Below are positions 35,276 through 42,606 of a DNA stretch of 64,000 bases, one piece after another (positions within the stretch are counted from its first letter, which is position 1; every line of letters begins with the position of its first letter). Below the pieces are notes generated by a model, which made no database searches, was not told where the DNA came from, and was given only the letters and a program-made list of their open reading frames with translations. The stretch is from the NCBI RefSeq assembly GCF_947495455.1, contig NZ_CANLZC010000009.1:22188-86187 (forward strand), written 5' to 3'. Position numbers and translations under genes: made by a program. This DNA comes from an uncultured Shewanella sp. Lineage in GTDB: Bacteria > Pseudomonadota > Gammaproteobacteria > Enterobacterales > Shewanellaceae.

Positions 35276-36322
35276 TTAGGCCACTTCGATAATGGGAATG
35301 TTTAAGTCACCGACATGTTTTTTTAGCTTGGCTTTTTGGGATTTGGCTTGCTGGGATTTAAAAAAGCTGTGTGGGCAGCCTAGCTTCCAAGCATCTAAAC
35401 CTTCAAAACCACTGAGCCAAGTTGAAAATTTCTCGTTAGCGACTTCTAATTTGCCATCGGGTAAGATTTTACCTATGTGGTTATGATCATCTTTTAATGC
35501 AACGGTACACTTGTTTAAGTTGCCATTGGCCCTGATTGCCAGAGAGTTTGGCTTGGCGGCATAGCAAATTGGTTTTCCTTTCTCTGCTATTGGGGCATAT
35601 TGTTGTTGCAGCTCGGCGGCAACCTCTCTGGGTTTGCCAGCATCTAGAAGTGTGGTGAGTTTTTCTTGTTTTTCACCACCTAAATCTTCAATAGCCTTAA
35701 AAAATAGCTTGAAGCGTTTGTCATATTTTAGGTGTTGCTCATGTAGCTTGCAAAAACGATGCACACTAGCTTGATTCAATGCGGTGACATGGATCCTTAA
35801 TGTAACTGTGAAATCTAAATCTGTATTGGAGGCATCTAACAAACGATTCCAGATCTTATCGAAACTGCCTTTGCCGGTCCGAGTTATTCTGGTGGTATCA
35901 TGATGCTCTGCATCGCCATCAATGGAAATTTGAAAGTGAGTTTGTTTTAATTCGACTAAACGTGTCAGGGTGTTAACATCCAATAACAAACCATTGGTGG
36001 TGAGGTCACCTTTTAATTTTACATTGTTTTTTTTTGCGAGAGCAAAAGCATATTCAGCCAGCTCAAATAGAATATTTTTAGCCAGTAAAGGCTCACCGCC
36101 AAACCAATTTAAACTCAATACAGTTAATTGTGGGATTTTTGTCTCTAAAAATTGTTTTATGGCCTGAATCAGCCAGGGCTCCATCGCGCCAATGTTGAAA
36201 TCTTCATAGCAATAGACACACCTAAAGTTACATTGCTCGGTCGGAAAGAGAATTAAATGGAAAACATTAGGGTTGAGAGAGGTGCTAAGTAAATTTCTTT
36301 TAAATCCTTTAATTAAATTCAT
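35276..36322 (-). CDS. Radical SAM peptide-modifying enzyme with reduced SPASM region
   Basis: The enzyme has 348 residues from the ATG at 36322 (TTAGGC and AAGG upstream); a longer frame to 36391 runs through the hairpin and is unlikely. The SAM cluster motif is CNFRCVYCY (Cys31, Cys35, Cys38), followed by NWFGGEPLL and DLTTNGLLL-type strands. The C-terminal part resembles SPASM/Twitch but has only three likely ligands (Cys253, Cys272, Cys316). This suggests one auxiliary cluster, or a cluster with an open site. The family makes C-C, C-S or C-O crosslinks on ribosomal peptides. It lies just downstream of two double-glycine precursor genes and upstream of a C39 exporter. Confidence 0.92.
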   Translation of the reverse strand: MNLIKGFKRNLLSTSLNPNVFHLILFPTEQCNFRCVYCYEDFNIGAMEPWLIQAIKQFLETKIPQLTVLSLNWFGGEPLLAKNILFELAEYAFALAKKNNVKLKGDLTTNGLLLDVNTLTRLVELKQTHFQISIDGDAEHHDTTRITRTGKGSFDKIWNRLLDASNTDLDFTVTLRIHVTALNQASVHRFCKLHEQHLKYDKRFKLFFKAIEDLGGEKQEKLTTLLDAGKPREVAAELQQQYAPIAEKGKPICYAAKPNSLAIRANGNLNKCTVALKDDHNHIGKILPDGKLEVANEKFSTWLSGFEGLDAWKLGCPHSFFKSQQAKSQKAKLKKHVGDLNIPIIEVA

Positions 36323-36358
36323 GCCTAACAACCTTATTTTTTTGTGAAAATAAAAATT

Positions 36359-36398
36359 ATTTAGTTTGCAAAATAATAAATTTATTTGCAAACTAAAT
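36359..36398 (-). terminator. Hairpin between precursor gene and radical SAM gene
   Basis: A perfect 14-bp inverted repeat (36359-36372 with 36385-36398; arm ATTTAGTTTGCAAA) closes on a 12-base AT loop and is followed on the minus strand by AATTTTTATTTT. It sits between the last precursor (stop 36414) and the radical SAM start (36322). In RiPP operons such a structure commonly limits read-through or protects the precursor mRNA, so that more precursor than enzyme is made. Confidence 0.8.
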
Positions 36399-36413
36399 AT
36401 TTAATGCTATAAA

Positions 36414-36578
36414 TTAATTGGGTTTAATTATAAGGCAAATACCATTGCCTTCATCTTCTAATGATTCTGGATCGATACCACCCGCAATTGCCTCTTGCAG
36501 CTCATCACTAATTTCTACTATTCCATCTTCATTAAGTTTGATTTCATCGGTTTTAATATTTTGTAATTTATCAGTCAT
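36414..36578 (-). CDS. RiPP precursor peptide A, double-glycine leader
   Basis: A 54-residue peptide with AAGGA 8 bases before its ATG. The leader is acidic and helical, contains DGIVEISDELQEAIAGG and ends at Gly33-Gly34, the C39 cleavage motif. The predicted core is the last 20 residues (35-54), starting IDPESLEDEG and ending ICLIIKPN. It has one Cys (48), five acidic residues and no aromatic residue. It is the gene nearest the radical SAM enzyme and shares its leader pattern with the next gene upstream. Being short, it is easily missed by automatic annotation. Confidence 0.88.
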   Translation of the reverse strand: MTDKLQNIKTDEIKLNEDGIVEISDELQEAIAGGIDPESLEDEGNGICLIIKPN

Positions 36579-36685
36579 TTTTATTTCCTTTTTATTATTT
36601 ATTTAAGTCATTAACATCCGTTATGGATGAGTTTATTTAATATTAAAAAATGACTGCTGTTAACTGTCAGTTGTAACAGGCTGTA

Positions 36686-36877
36686 TTATGCCGTTTGTTT
36701 TTTAATGGTTTGAGTCGGTAGTTCAGCTTGCTCAAATTGGCAAAACATGGAATTAGGATCTAGCATGCCGCCCACCATTTTATTGAGTGCATCTATGCTA
36801 GTAATTTCAATAAAGCCATCATCAGAGCGCACGGCATGAATAATATTATTGGTTGATTTTTTGGTATTCATAGTCAT
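36686..36877 (-). CDS. RiPP precursor peptide B, double-glycine leader
   Basis: A 63-residue peptide with AAGGA 5 bases before the first ATG. The leader has DDGFIEITSIDALNKMVGG, with Gly36-Gly37 matching the motif in precursor A. The predicted core is the last 26 residues, starting MLDPNSMFCQFEQAEL, with one Cys at 46. The cores of A and B share the pattern (I/L)-D-P-x-S-(L/M) just after the cleavage site and a single Cys further on; otherwise they differ. The gene lies 107 bases upstream of precursor A. Two unlike cores with one enzyme suggest two products, or a two-component peptide. Confidence 0.85.
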   Translation of the reverse strand: MTMNTKKSTNNIIHAVRSDDGFIEITSIDALNKMVGGMLDPNSMFCQFEQAELPTQTIKKQTA

Positions 36878-36895
36878 TGCTATCCTTGTTTTTTA

Positions 36896-36970
36896 CTAAT
36901 ATTGACTAAGTGATTTTTCAATGACGATAAAATCAGGCTTAGGTTTTTGTAATTTTTTTGTTTGCTTCAT
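36896..36970 (-). CDS. Possible 24-residue peptide gene
   Basis: A 24-residue open frame starts 6 bases after the LuxR-type gene ends and stops 18 bases before precursor B. The peptide is basic in its first half (KQTKKLQKPKPD) and ends KSLSQY. It has no Gly-Gly motif and no clear ribosome site, so coupling to the preceding stop would be needed. It is listed because it fills a tight operon, but it may be chance. Confidence 0.25.
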   Translation of the reverse strand: MKQTKKLQKPKPDFIVIEKSLSQY

Positions 36971-36975
36971 ATATT

Positions 36976-37635
36976 TCAATGTATTAGGTTGTATTCCTTA
37001 CATAGTTGGATCAGATGTGAGCGATTGTTAGCCCCTGATTTTTGTAAGCAATTTTGAATATGAAAATGGACGGTTCTTTCACTGATATTAAGTATGCGGC
37101 TAATTTCCCATGAGGTCTTATTTGCCGCAGCCCATAGAACACATTCTCGTTCTCTTTTAGTTAATTGAAAATCTCTGCTGTTGATTGTTATCCTAATTAA
37201 GCAATTTTCTATGGCAGGAAGTAAGAGTTGCCAAAATAATAACTGTGCATCTTTTTGGTATTCAGTGGTAATATTATTTGGCTCAATGAGTAAGTATGCC
37301 ACAAAGGGGTGGTTTATTTTAACACCGTAACAGTTTTCAAATGGTGCAGTGAATTTAAATACACAACTATTATCCATATCAACTTCATATAGTTTATCAT
37401 TATTATGTTGTAAATTATATTTTAGCTGGTCGCTCGCATTTCCTATATCTTTTTTTAATAAATTGATGCGACTGCTAGGATTGAAATGAATATAGCAACT
37501 CGCGTAATTTAAATCCTGCGCTAAGGTACAGAGATAAATATGTAAACTCTCAATACAAGCTTGCTGCTGTAAGTGCTTTAAAATAGATTGTAAATATTGC
37601 ATAGCTAAATACTCTGTTTGATTAATCTTCTTCAC
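36976..37635 (-). CDS. LuxR-type transcriptional regulator
   Basis: A regulator of 219 residues or fewer with a C-terminal LuxR/FixJ helix-turn-helix (LTKRERECVLWAAANKTSWEISRILNISERTVHFHIQNCLQKSG). The N-terminal domain of about 140 residues only vaguely resembles the autoinducer-binding fold, and its ligand is unknown. The start may be a GTG at 37635, which overlaps the stop region of a small exported peptide gene by 14 bases. The ATG at codon 12 (37602) is the alternative, with AGAG upstream. Its place directly above the precursor genes makes it the likely local activator, perhaps sensing density or the peptide itself. Confidence 0.85.
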   Translation of the reverse strand: MKKINQTEYLAMQYLQSILKHLQQQACIESLHIYLCTLAQDLNYASCYIHFNPSSRINLLKKDIGNASDQLKYNLQHNNDKLYEVDMDNSCVFKFTAPFENCYGVKINHPFVAYLLIEPNNITTEYQKDAQLLFWQLLLPAIENCLIRITINSRDFQLTKRERECVLWAAANKTSWEISRILNISERTVHFHIQNCLQKSGANNRSHLIQLCKEYNLIH

Positions 37636-37783
37636 AGTTAGAGGTAAAGGGGCAGGAGTTTGGATATTCTGAATCTATAGCTTCGATTTTATCTGCAGCC
37701 ATTGATATTGTAGATAAAGATAATAAAGAGGTTATGATCAATCGTGATGCTAGATTAATGATTTTTGTTGTTAGCTTTGGCAC
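37622..37783 (-). CDS. Small exported peptide (53 aa), coupled to LuxR-type gene
   Basis: A 53-residue open frame begins at a GTG with AAGGA 7 bases before it. It reads as a signal peptide: a basic start (PKLTTK), a hydrophobic stretch (LIITSLLSLSTIS) and a cleavage site near MAA-D at residue 30. The remaining mature part of about 23 residues is acidic and contains CPFTSNC (Cys44, Cys50), which could form a disulfide. The stop lies inside the first codons of the LuxR-type gene (14-base overlap), so the two should be co-translated. It could be a signal for the regulator or an accessory or immunity peptide. No family is recognised. Confidence 0.55.
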   Translation of the reverse strand: MPKLTTKIINLASRLIITSLLSLSTISMAADKIEAIDSEYPNSCPFTSNCEED

Positions 37784-37913
37784 CAGGCTTTCCTTTTTTC
37801 ATTTGCATTGAGTTAGCCCGATGTTGAGTAATATTCATCGATTAAAAAATAAAAGTTATGTGATTATTTTATTATTTTCGTCGTTTGGGGTGTAATTTTT
37901 TTGTGTCTGTTTC

Positions 37914-40193
37914 TCAATCGATTGCAGCTGAACTTATGATGTTTGAATACTGTTTCAGTGTGCTTTTAAAATTAGAAAAACCTTTAAAGAGAAACTTTTT
38001 TTGCTGTGGCTTGTAACTAAATTGATAACCTGAGATACGATGATCTAAGTCGATAGATTCAATTAAGTCTGTGGTGTTATCTAGTACTTTTAACTGGCTG
38101 TTTTCTCTATCTAGCCAATAAAGATAAGGTAAATCGACATACCAGCTAGGCTCAAAATCCATAAATAAGCTCACATTGAGTGCAAGAGGTTTACTCTCTA
38201 AACTATCAAGTGTAAATAATCGCCCATCAGCAGATGCGACAACGTAACCTGTTCCCGCTTTTTTTATGTCTCTGTAGCCTTTTAGTAATAAACGTGATGT
38301 TTTACTGCTCACCGTGTATTCAAAAATAGCCCAAGCGCCATTATGTTTCTTACCATAAAGTACGTCTATGCCATTGTTTGAGAACACGGCTCCGCCAGTA
38401 TTTTCTTGTTCAGAGCTGATAAAGTTCATTTCATGGCTGTTTAAGTCAAATAAGGTGAGTCTCTCTCCTAGTTTTATTAATAATTGCCCTGTTGATGACT
38501 GTGCCAACAAGCTGATTTTATCTAAGCTTTGTAATAGTATACTTGCATCCGTGTGCTTATTTTTATGCCATTGTGTTAAGCTGTAACTGCCGTTAACTTT
38601 TATGACTTCGTAGTAATCTTGTGTTTGATAAGCTCGATAGTTTAATGAGACTGACTCTAGATTTCTGTCTACTAACGTCTGTGATCTTGCGGCCTTTGAT
38701 AAATCAAGTTCGATATAATATTTGTTTAGCGGTTTTTGTATGTAAAGAAAAATATTTTCTTGATTGCTAAATACTTTTCTATATTTATTGTGATTATTAG
38801 TCAGTAAAATATCCTTTTTCTGGCTATGAATATTAATTTTCATTAGCTCAGAGTCTGTTAGAAACAGTAGGTTGTCATCGTCTAGCCAGGTGAGCGCTTT
38901 AGGCGAGCGACTATTAGGCATTCTGAGTATGATTTCTTTGCTGACGAGATCGAGCACATGAATTTCTTGCTGGTAATCGAGTTCATGAATTCTTATGTAA
39001 GCCAATAAATTTGCTTTGTTCGATAAACTACCAAGATAGTCGATATTGTAGTGGTTTTGATTAAAGGTAATTTGTTGCTGATTGACTATCCTTGAACCAT
39101 TCCAGTCTAGCTTATAAAACAGGCTCTTTACTGCTTCGGTCTCGTCTATTAATGCAGCTAAGGCGGTATTGTCACTAATGGTAACTATTGCCGTTGCTCC
39201 TTTGATATTATTGAGTAATACTTGTTTTTTTTGCAAGTGTAAATCGCCATCAATATTCCATACTTCAAGCGTACCTTTACCTACGAGTGAGTTCTTTGAT
39301 AATAAAATAGCTTGGTTATTTGGAGTAAAAGCCGCATAGTCTATTCGCGCTGAGTGTTTTTCTATGCTGATGGCTCTGCCGCTTTCGAGATCTTTAAGGT
39401 AAGTATCATATTGATTATCAGGATGTAATATTTGGTAAAATATGAGCTTTTTGTCATTAGATAAGGCCAGTAAATACGCATTCATGGGGAGCTGTATTTT
39501 AGATATTTCGGTTAATACTTGATCGCTGCTATTTATTGAGGAGTCAGCAGTATGATTGATTTCATGATTTTGAGCTTGGCTGTAAAGATTGTCTTTACTG
39601 ATGTTGTAAACACCATTCGAGTGCTTGAGTGAGAGCATAAGAACAAGTATGAATACAGGAATAACCAACAAGAGAAAATAACTGCGTTTTTTGTCATGCT
39701 TTTTAGGTATTACTTCTTTTATTTCAGCTATTTTTTGTTCTTGTTCTTGTTCTTGTTCTTGTTCTTGTTCTTGTTCTTGTTCTTGTGTTTTAGGACTAAA
39801 AGAATGATGAACTTCAGTGTTGTTTGTGGTTTGTGATATCTGCGTTGTCAATGCTGATGTGTCAATTACGCTGCTTGAATGTTTATCTACGCTGAAATAA
39901 ATCCGGTAACCACGTTTTGAAATAGATTTAATGATTTTTGGGTTGGATGTGTCTGCTTCTAAAATATTTCTGAGGCGGCTAATCACTCTACGGACGGTTG
40001 CATCAGAAACGATTCGATCGGCCCATACATTATCATGAAGCTCTTTTACTGTAATATAGCGATCGTGATTGTTGAGTAAGTAATCAAGTACCTCAATAAA
40101 CTTAGGTTCAATGGAAACGATTTCATTATTCAGATATAAAAACCTATCTTGAGTATCATAGATGTGCTTCCCTAGCAGTACTTTTCCAATCAC
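37914..40193 (-). CDS. ToxR/CadC-like membrane-anchored transcriptional regulator (EQ-repeat linker)
   Basis: A 759-residue paralogue of the protein at 1135-3348, with a GTG start after AAGG. The winged helix covers residues 4-101 (HDRYITVKELHDNVWADRIVSDATVRRVISRLR, KRGYRIYF). A cytoplasmic linker includes Gln followed by eight Glu-Gln pairs (137-153). One transmembrane helix (about 171-189) and a 570-residue periplasmic part with beta-propeller-like repeats follow. The gene reads away from glmU and into the RiPP operon, with the small exported peptide gene 130 bases downstream. Regulation of the peptide operon is inferred from position and from the matching arrangement at the left end. Confidence 0.85.
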   Translation of the reverse strand: MIGKVLLGKHIYDTQDRFLYLNNEIVSIEPKFIEVLDYLLNNHDRYITVKELHDNVWADRIVSDATVRRVISRLRNILEADTSNPKIIKSISKRGYRIYFSVDKHSSSVIDTSALTTQISQTTNNTEVHHSFSPKTQEQEQEQEQEQEQEQEQKIAEIKEVIPKKHDKKRSYFLLLVIPVFILVLMLSLKHSNGVYNISKDNLYSQAQNHEINHTADSSINSSDQVLTEISKIQLPMNAYLLALSNDKKLIFYQILHPDNQYDTYLKDLESGRAISIEKHSARIDYAAFTPNNQAILLSKNSLVGKGTLEVWNIDGDLHLQKKQVLLNNIKGATAIVTISDNTALAALIDETEAVKSLFYKLDWNGSRIVNQQQITFNQNHYNIDYLGSLSNKANLLAYIRIHELDYQQEIHVLDLVSKEIILRMPNSRSPKALTWLDDDNLLFLTDSELMKINIHSQKKDILLTNNHNKYRKVFSNQENIFLYIQKPLNKYYIELDLSKAARSQTLVDRNLESVSLNYRAYQTQDYYEVIKVNGSYSLTQWHKNKHTDASILLQSLDKISLLAQSSTGQLLIKLGERLTLFDLNSHEMNFISSEQENTGGAVFSNNGIDVLYGKKHNGAWAIFEYTVSSKTSRLLLKGYRDIKKAGTGYVVASADGRLFTLDSLESKPLALNVSLFMDFEPSWYVDLPYLYWLDRENSQLKVLDNTTDLIESIDLDHRISGYQFSYKPQQKKFLFKGFSNFKSTLKQYSNIISSAAID
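39735..39785. repeat. Hexanucleotide microsatellite (TTGTTC)8
   Basis: Eight uninterrupted copies of TTGTTC plus a final TTG (51 bases) encode the Glu-Gln linker of the regulator on the minus strand. Since the unit is six bases, copy-number change by slippage would lengthen or shorten the linker between the DNA-binding domain and the membrane helix without breaking the frame. Confidence 0.95.
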
Positions 40194-40426
40194 AGCCCTT
40201 ACTTCTCTTGTTGTAATTTACAATTTAGTTACATAGGGATAGTACACGATTATATTTATTGTTCAAGAATATTTTATCTTTAAGTTCAATGTATTATTGG
40301 TATTTAAATTGAATGTTTTCTGATTAATGGTTGCGGATAATTTTTCAATCTTTCCATGGTTAGGTTACCATAAGCGCTGATTATCATTTTGAATCTTTAT
40401 TCGTTTAAAATAAAAGGATCCCTTTC

Positions 40427-41791
40427 ATGTCATTAAATGTTGTCATTCTTGCCGCAGGCAAGGGCACTCGTATGCGCTCTGATTTACCTAAGGTATTACA
40501 TCCTATTGCCCATAAGAGTATGGTTCAGCATGTTATTGATACGGCAAAGTCTTTAGGCAGTGAAGCCATTCAATTAGTGTATGGTTATGGTGCCGAAAAA
40601 TTAAAAGTGGCTTTAGGTGAGCAAGCCTTAAATTGGGTATTACAAGCTGAGCAATTAGGCACAGGTCATGCGGTCGCGCAAGCCAATGATAATATTGGTG
40701 ATGATGATACTGTGCTTATCCTTTACGGTGACGTGCCGCTGATTCAAACTTCGACATTGAATGCACTCTTAGCGGCAAAATCAGAAAATGGTCTGGCGAT
40801 TTTAACGGTGAGTTTAACAGATCCCACAGGTTATGGCCGTATCGTGCGCGAAGGCGGTAAAGTTGTCGGCATTATCGAGCAAAAAGATGCCAATGCCGAG
40901 CAGTTACTGATCCAAGAAGTGAACACGGGCATTATGGCGGTACCGGGTAAGCAGCTCAAAACTTGGTTGAGCCAGCTATCTAGCGATAATGCTCAAGGTG
41001 AGTATTACTTAACGGATATTATTGCTATGGCCAGTCGCGATGGTGTGGATATTGCCACTGCTCAGCCACAATCAGCCGTTGAGGTTGAAGGGGCAAATAA
41101 CCGTGTGCAATTAGCACAACTGGAGCGCGCTTATCAAATGAGAGAAGCGGAAAAACTCATGCTTGCTGGCGCTAACTTACGGGATCCTAGCCGTATTGAT
41201 ATTCGTGGTCATGTCACTGTGGGTATGGATGTGATGATAGATGTCAATGTGGTGTTTGAAGGCACAGTGGCAATAGGTAACAATGTGACCATAGGTGCGG
41301 GCGCTATTTTAATTGACTGTGAAATTGGCGATAACGCAGTCATTAAACCTTATTCTATTGTTGAAAAGGCTAAGCTTGGTGTTAAAGCCAGTGCTGGTCC
41401 TTTTGCGCGTTTACGCCCTGGCGCGGAACTGAAAACCGATGCTCATATCGGTAATTTTGTTGAAATGAAAAAAGCCGTATTAGGTGAAGGTTCTAAGGCC
41501 GGGCACTTAGCCTATATTGGCGATGCCAAAGTGGGAGCTGGGGTCAATATAGGTGCAGGTACTATTACCTGTAACTATGATGGCGCCAATAAACATTTAA
41601 CTGTGATTGAAGACGGTGTGTTTGTCGGCAGTGACACTCAGCTGGTGGCGCCTGTGACCATAGGTAAAAATGCCACGTTAGGAGCGGGTTCAACTATTAC
41701 TAAGAATGTGAATGAGAATGAGCTAGTGATCACCCGTGTCAAACAACGCCATTTAAGTGATTGGGAACGTCCTGTAAAACAGCCTAAATAA
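40427..41791 (+). CDS. glmU: Bifunctional UDP-GlcNAc pyrophosphorylase / GlcN-1-P acetyltransferase
   Basis: This is GlmU at full length (454 residues). The N-terminal uridylyltransferase has [27 protein letters not shown] and the EVNTG segment; the C-terminal left-handed beta-helix has hexapeptide repeats ([20 protein letters not shown] and so on) and the acetyltransferase loop [15 protein letters not shown]. It makes UDP-GlcNAc from GlcN-1-P, acetyl-CoA and UTP for peptidoglycan and lipopolysaccharide. AAAAGGATC precedes the ATG. In many Shewanella genomes glmU lies next to atpC; here 39 kb separates them. The same pathway's glmS is 1.7 kb downstream. Confidence 0.98.
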   Translation: MSLNVVILAAGKGTRMRSDLPKVLHPIAHKSMVQHVIDTAKSLGSEAIQLVYGYGAEKLKVALGEQALNWVLQAEQLGTGHAVAQANDNIGDDDTVLILYGDVPLIQTSTLNALLAAKSENGLAILTVSLTDPTGYGRIVREGGKVVGIIEQKDANAEQLLIQEVNTGIMAVPGKQLKTWLSQLSSDNAQGEYYLTDIIAMASRDGVDIATAQPQSAVEVEGANNRVQLAQLERAYQMREAEKLMLAGANLRDPSRIDIRGHVTVGMDVMIDVNVVFEGTVAIGNNVTIGAGAILIDCEIGDNAVIKPYSIVEKAKLGVKASAGPFARLRPGAELKTDAHIGNFVEMKKAVLGEGSKAGHLAYIGDAKVGAGVNIGAGTITCNYDGANKHLTVIEDGVFVGSDTQLVAPVTIGKNATLGAGSTITKNVNENELVITRVKQRHLSDWERPVKQPK

Positions 41792-41826
41792 ATGCGAAAT
41801 GGTATGAATTAGGCCTCAGAATGATA

Positions 41827-41861
41827 AGACATAAGTGAGTTATTTAAACTTGCTTATGTCT
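41827..41861. terminator. Hairpin between convergent glmU and hypothetical gene
   Basis: AGACATAAG (41827-41835) pairs with CTTATGTCT (41853-41861), with inner AGTT/AACT pairing. It lies between the ends of glmU and of the minus-strand gene at 41879. A clear U-tract is missing on either strand, so termination is plausible but not certain. Confidence 0.5.
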
Positions 41862-41878
41862 ATCTCATTACCAGAAGT

Positions 41879-42307
41879 TTAATACTCAGTGGGTTCTGGC
41901 GCTTGAAAGGTTAAGCAAAATCTTCTATCACCACTTTCAACAGTATATTGGTTCGTTGCTGTGTGTTGATTATACTCAAGTATGAAACGTTCTTCATAGG
42001 CACCTGATAATTCCTTAAGCATATCGAAAGCATCTTTAACTTCTTGACTGGAAAAAGAGTAATTTTTGCCTTCTATTAATGAAGAATAAAACTGATGGTA
42101 TTCAGTACTCGCTTTAATTAATGTCTGCAGTGCAATTTGGGCTTTTGCTTTGTCAGTATCACAAAACCACGCTTTAGTGGTTTCCCAAGCCTTATCAAAA
42201 CTTGCATAACTCTCAGTTTTTAACAGTTTATCGACTTCTTCCTGACTGATCCCTGTTGTTCTATTCTGTCCTGAAAATTGCCCTGAAGTTAATGCCATTC
42301 CTGTCAT
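41879..42307 (-). CDS. Hypothetical cytoplasmic protein (142 aa)
   Basis: I do not recognise this protein. It has 142 residues, no signal peptide and no membrane segment, and looks mostly helical (SQEEVDKLLKTESYASFDKAWETTKAWF, SQEVKDAFDMLKELSGAYEERF). The C-terminus ends in a beta-like stretch with a Cys (RRFCLTFQAPEPTEY). The start is well supported by GGAG 8 bases upstream. It stands alone, convergent with glmU and divergent from the DeoR gene, with a 299-base upstream region. No function is proposed. Confidence 0.75.
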   Translation of the reverse strand: MTGMALTSGQFSGQNRTTGISQEEVDKLLKTESYASFDKAWETTKAWFCDTDKAKAQIALQTLIKASTEYHQFYSSLIEGKNYSFSSQEVKDAFDMLKELSGAYEERFILEYNQHTATNQYTVESGDRRFCLTFQAPEPTEY

Positions 42308-42550
42308 AATTGATTCTCCAGTAAATCGGTATTCAGTGAGTGTTTTGGTGTATTGCTCTTTGTCAATAATAGAAAGGCAGTGTGTGACTGAATATCAAAA
42401 AAATAATTTTCTATCAAAAAATGACCAATATGGTCGTTTTTTATAATGATATTAGTTTTTTATCAATTTATCGTGTTTGAATTTCAGTTTTTCGTTTATG
42501 GCCTTATATTAAATTATTGGCATTAAAGTTTCGTTTGATGCTAAAATAAC

Positions 42551-42563
42551 TTTCGAATCGAAA
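42551..42563. promoter_or_regulatory. Candidate operator TTTCGAATCGAAA before the DeoR-family gene
   Basis: A palindrome, TTTCG-AAT-CGAAA, lies 44 bases before the regulator's ATG. Related half-sites (GTTTCG, GAAAC) occur on both sides within about 30 bases. TTCG/CGAA half-sites are typical of DeoR/GlpR-family operators, so autoregulation is likely. The rest of 42308-42606 holds no gene. Confidence 0.5.
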
Positions 42564-42606
42564 CCTAATTGAAACTTTTAGTGATAAAGGCTAATGGATT
42601 TGTACA

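Noticed and set aside
36418..36606. Plus-strand open frame of 62 codons opposite precursor A
   Set aside because: It is the antisense shadow of the precursor gene; the minus-strand frame has a ribosome site, a double-glycine leader and a matching neighbour.
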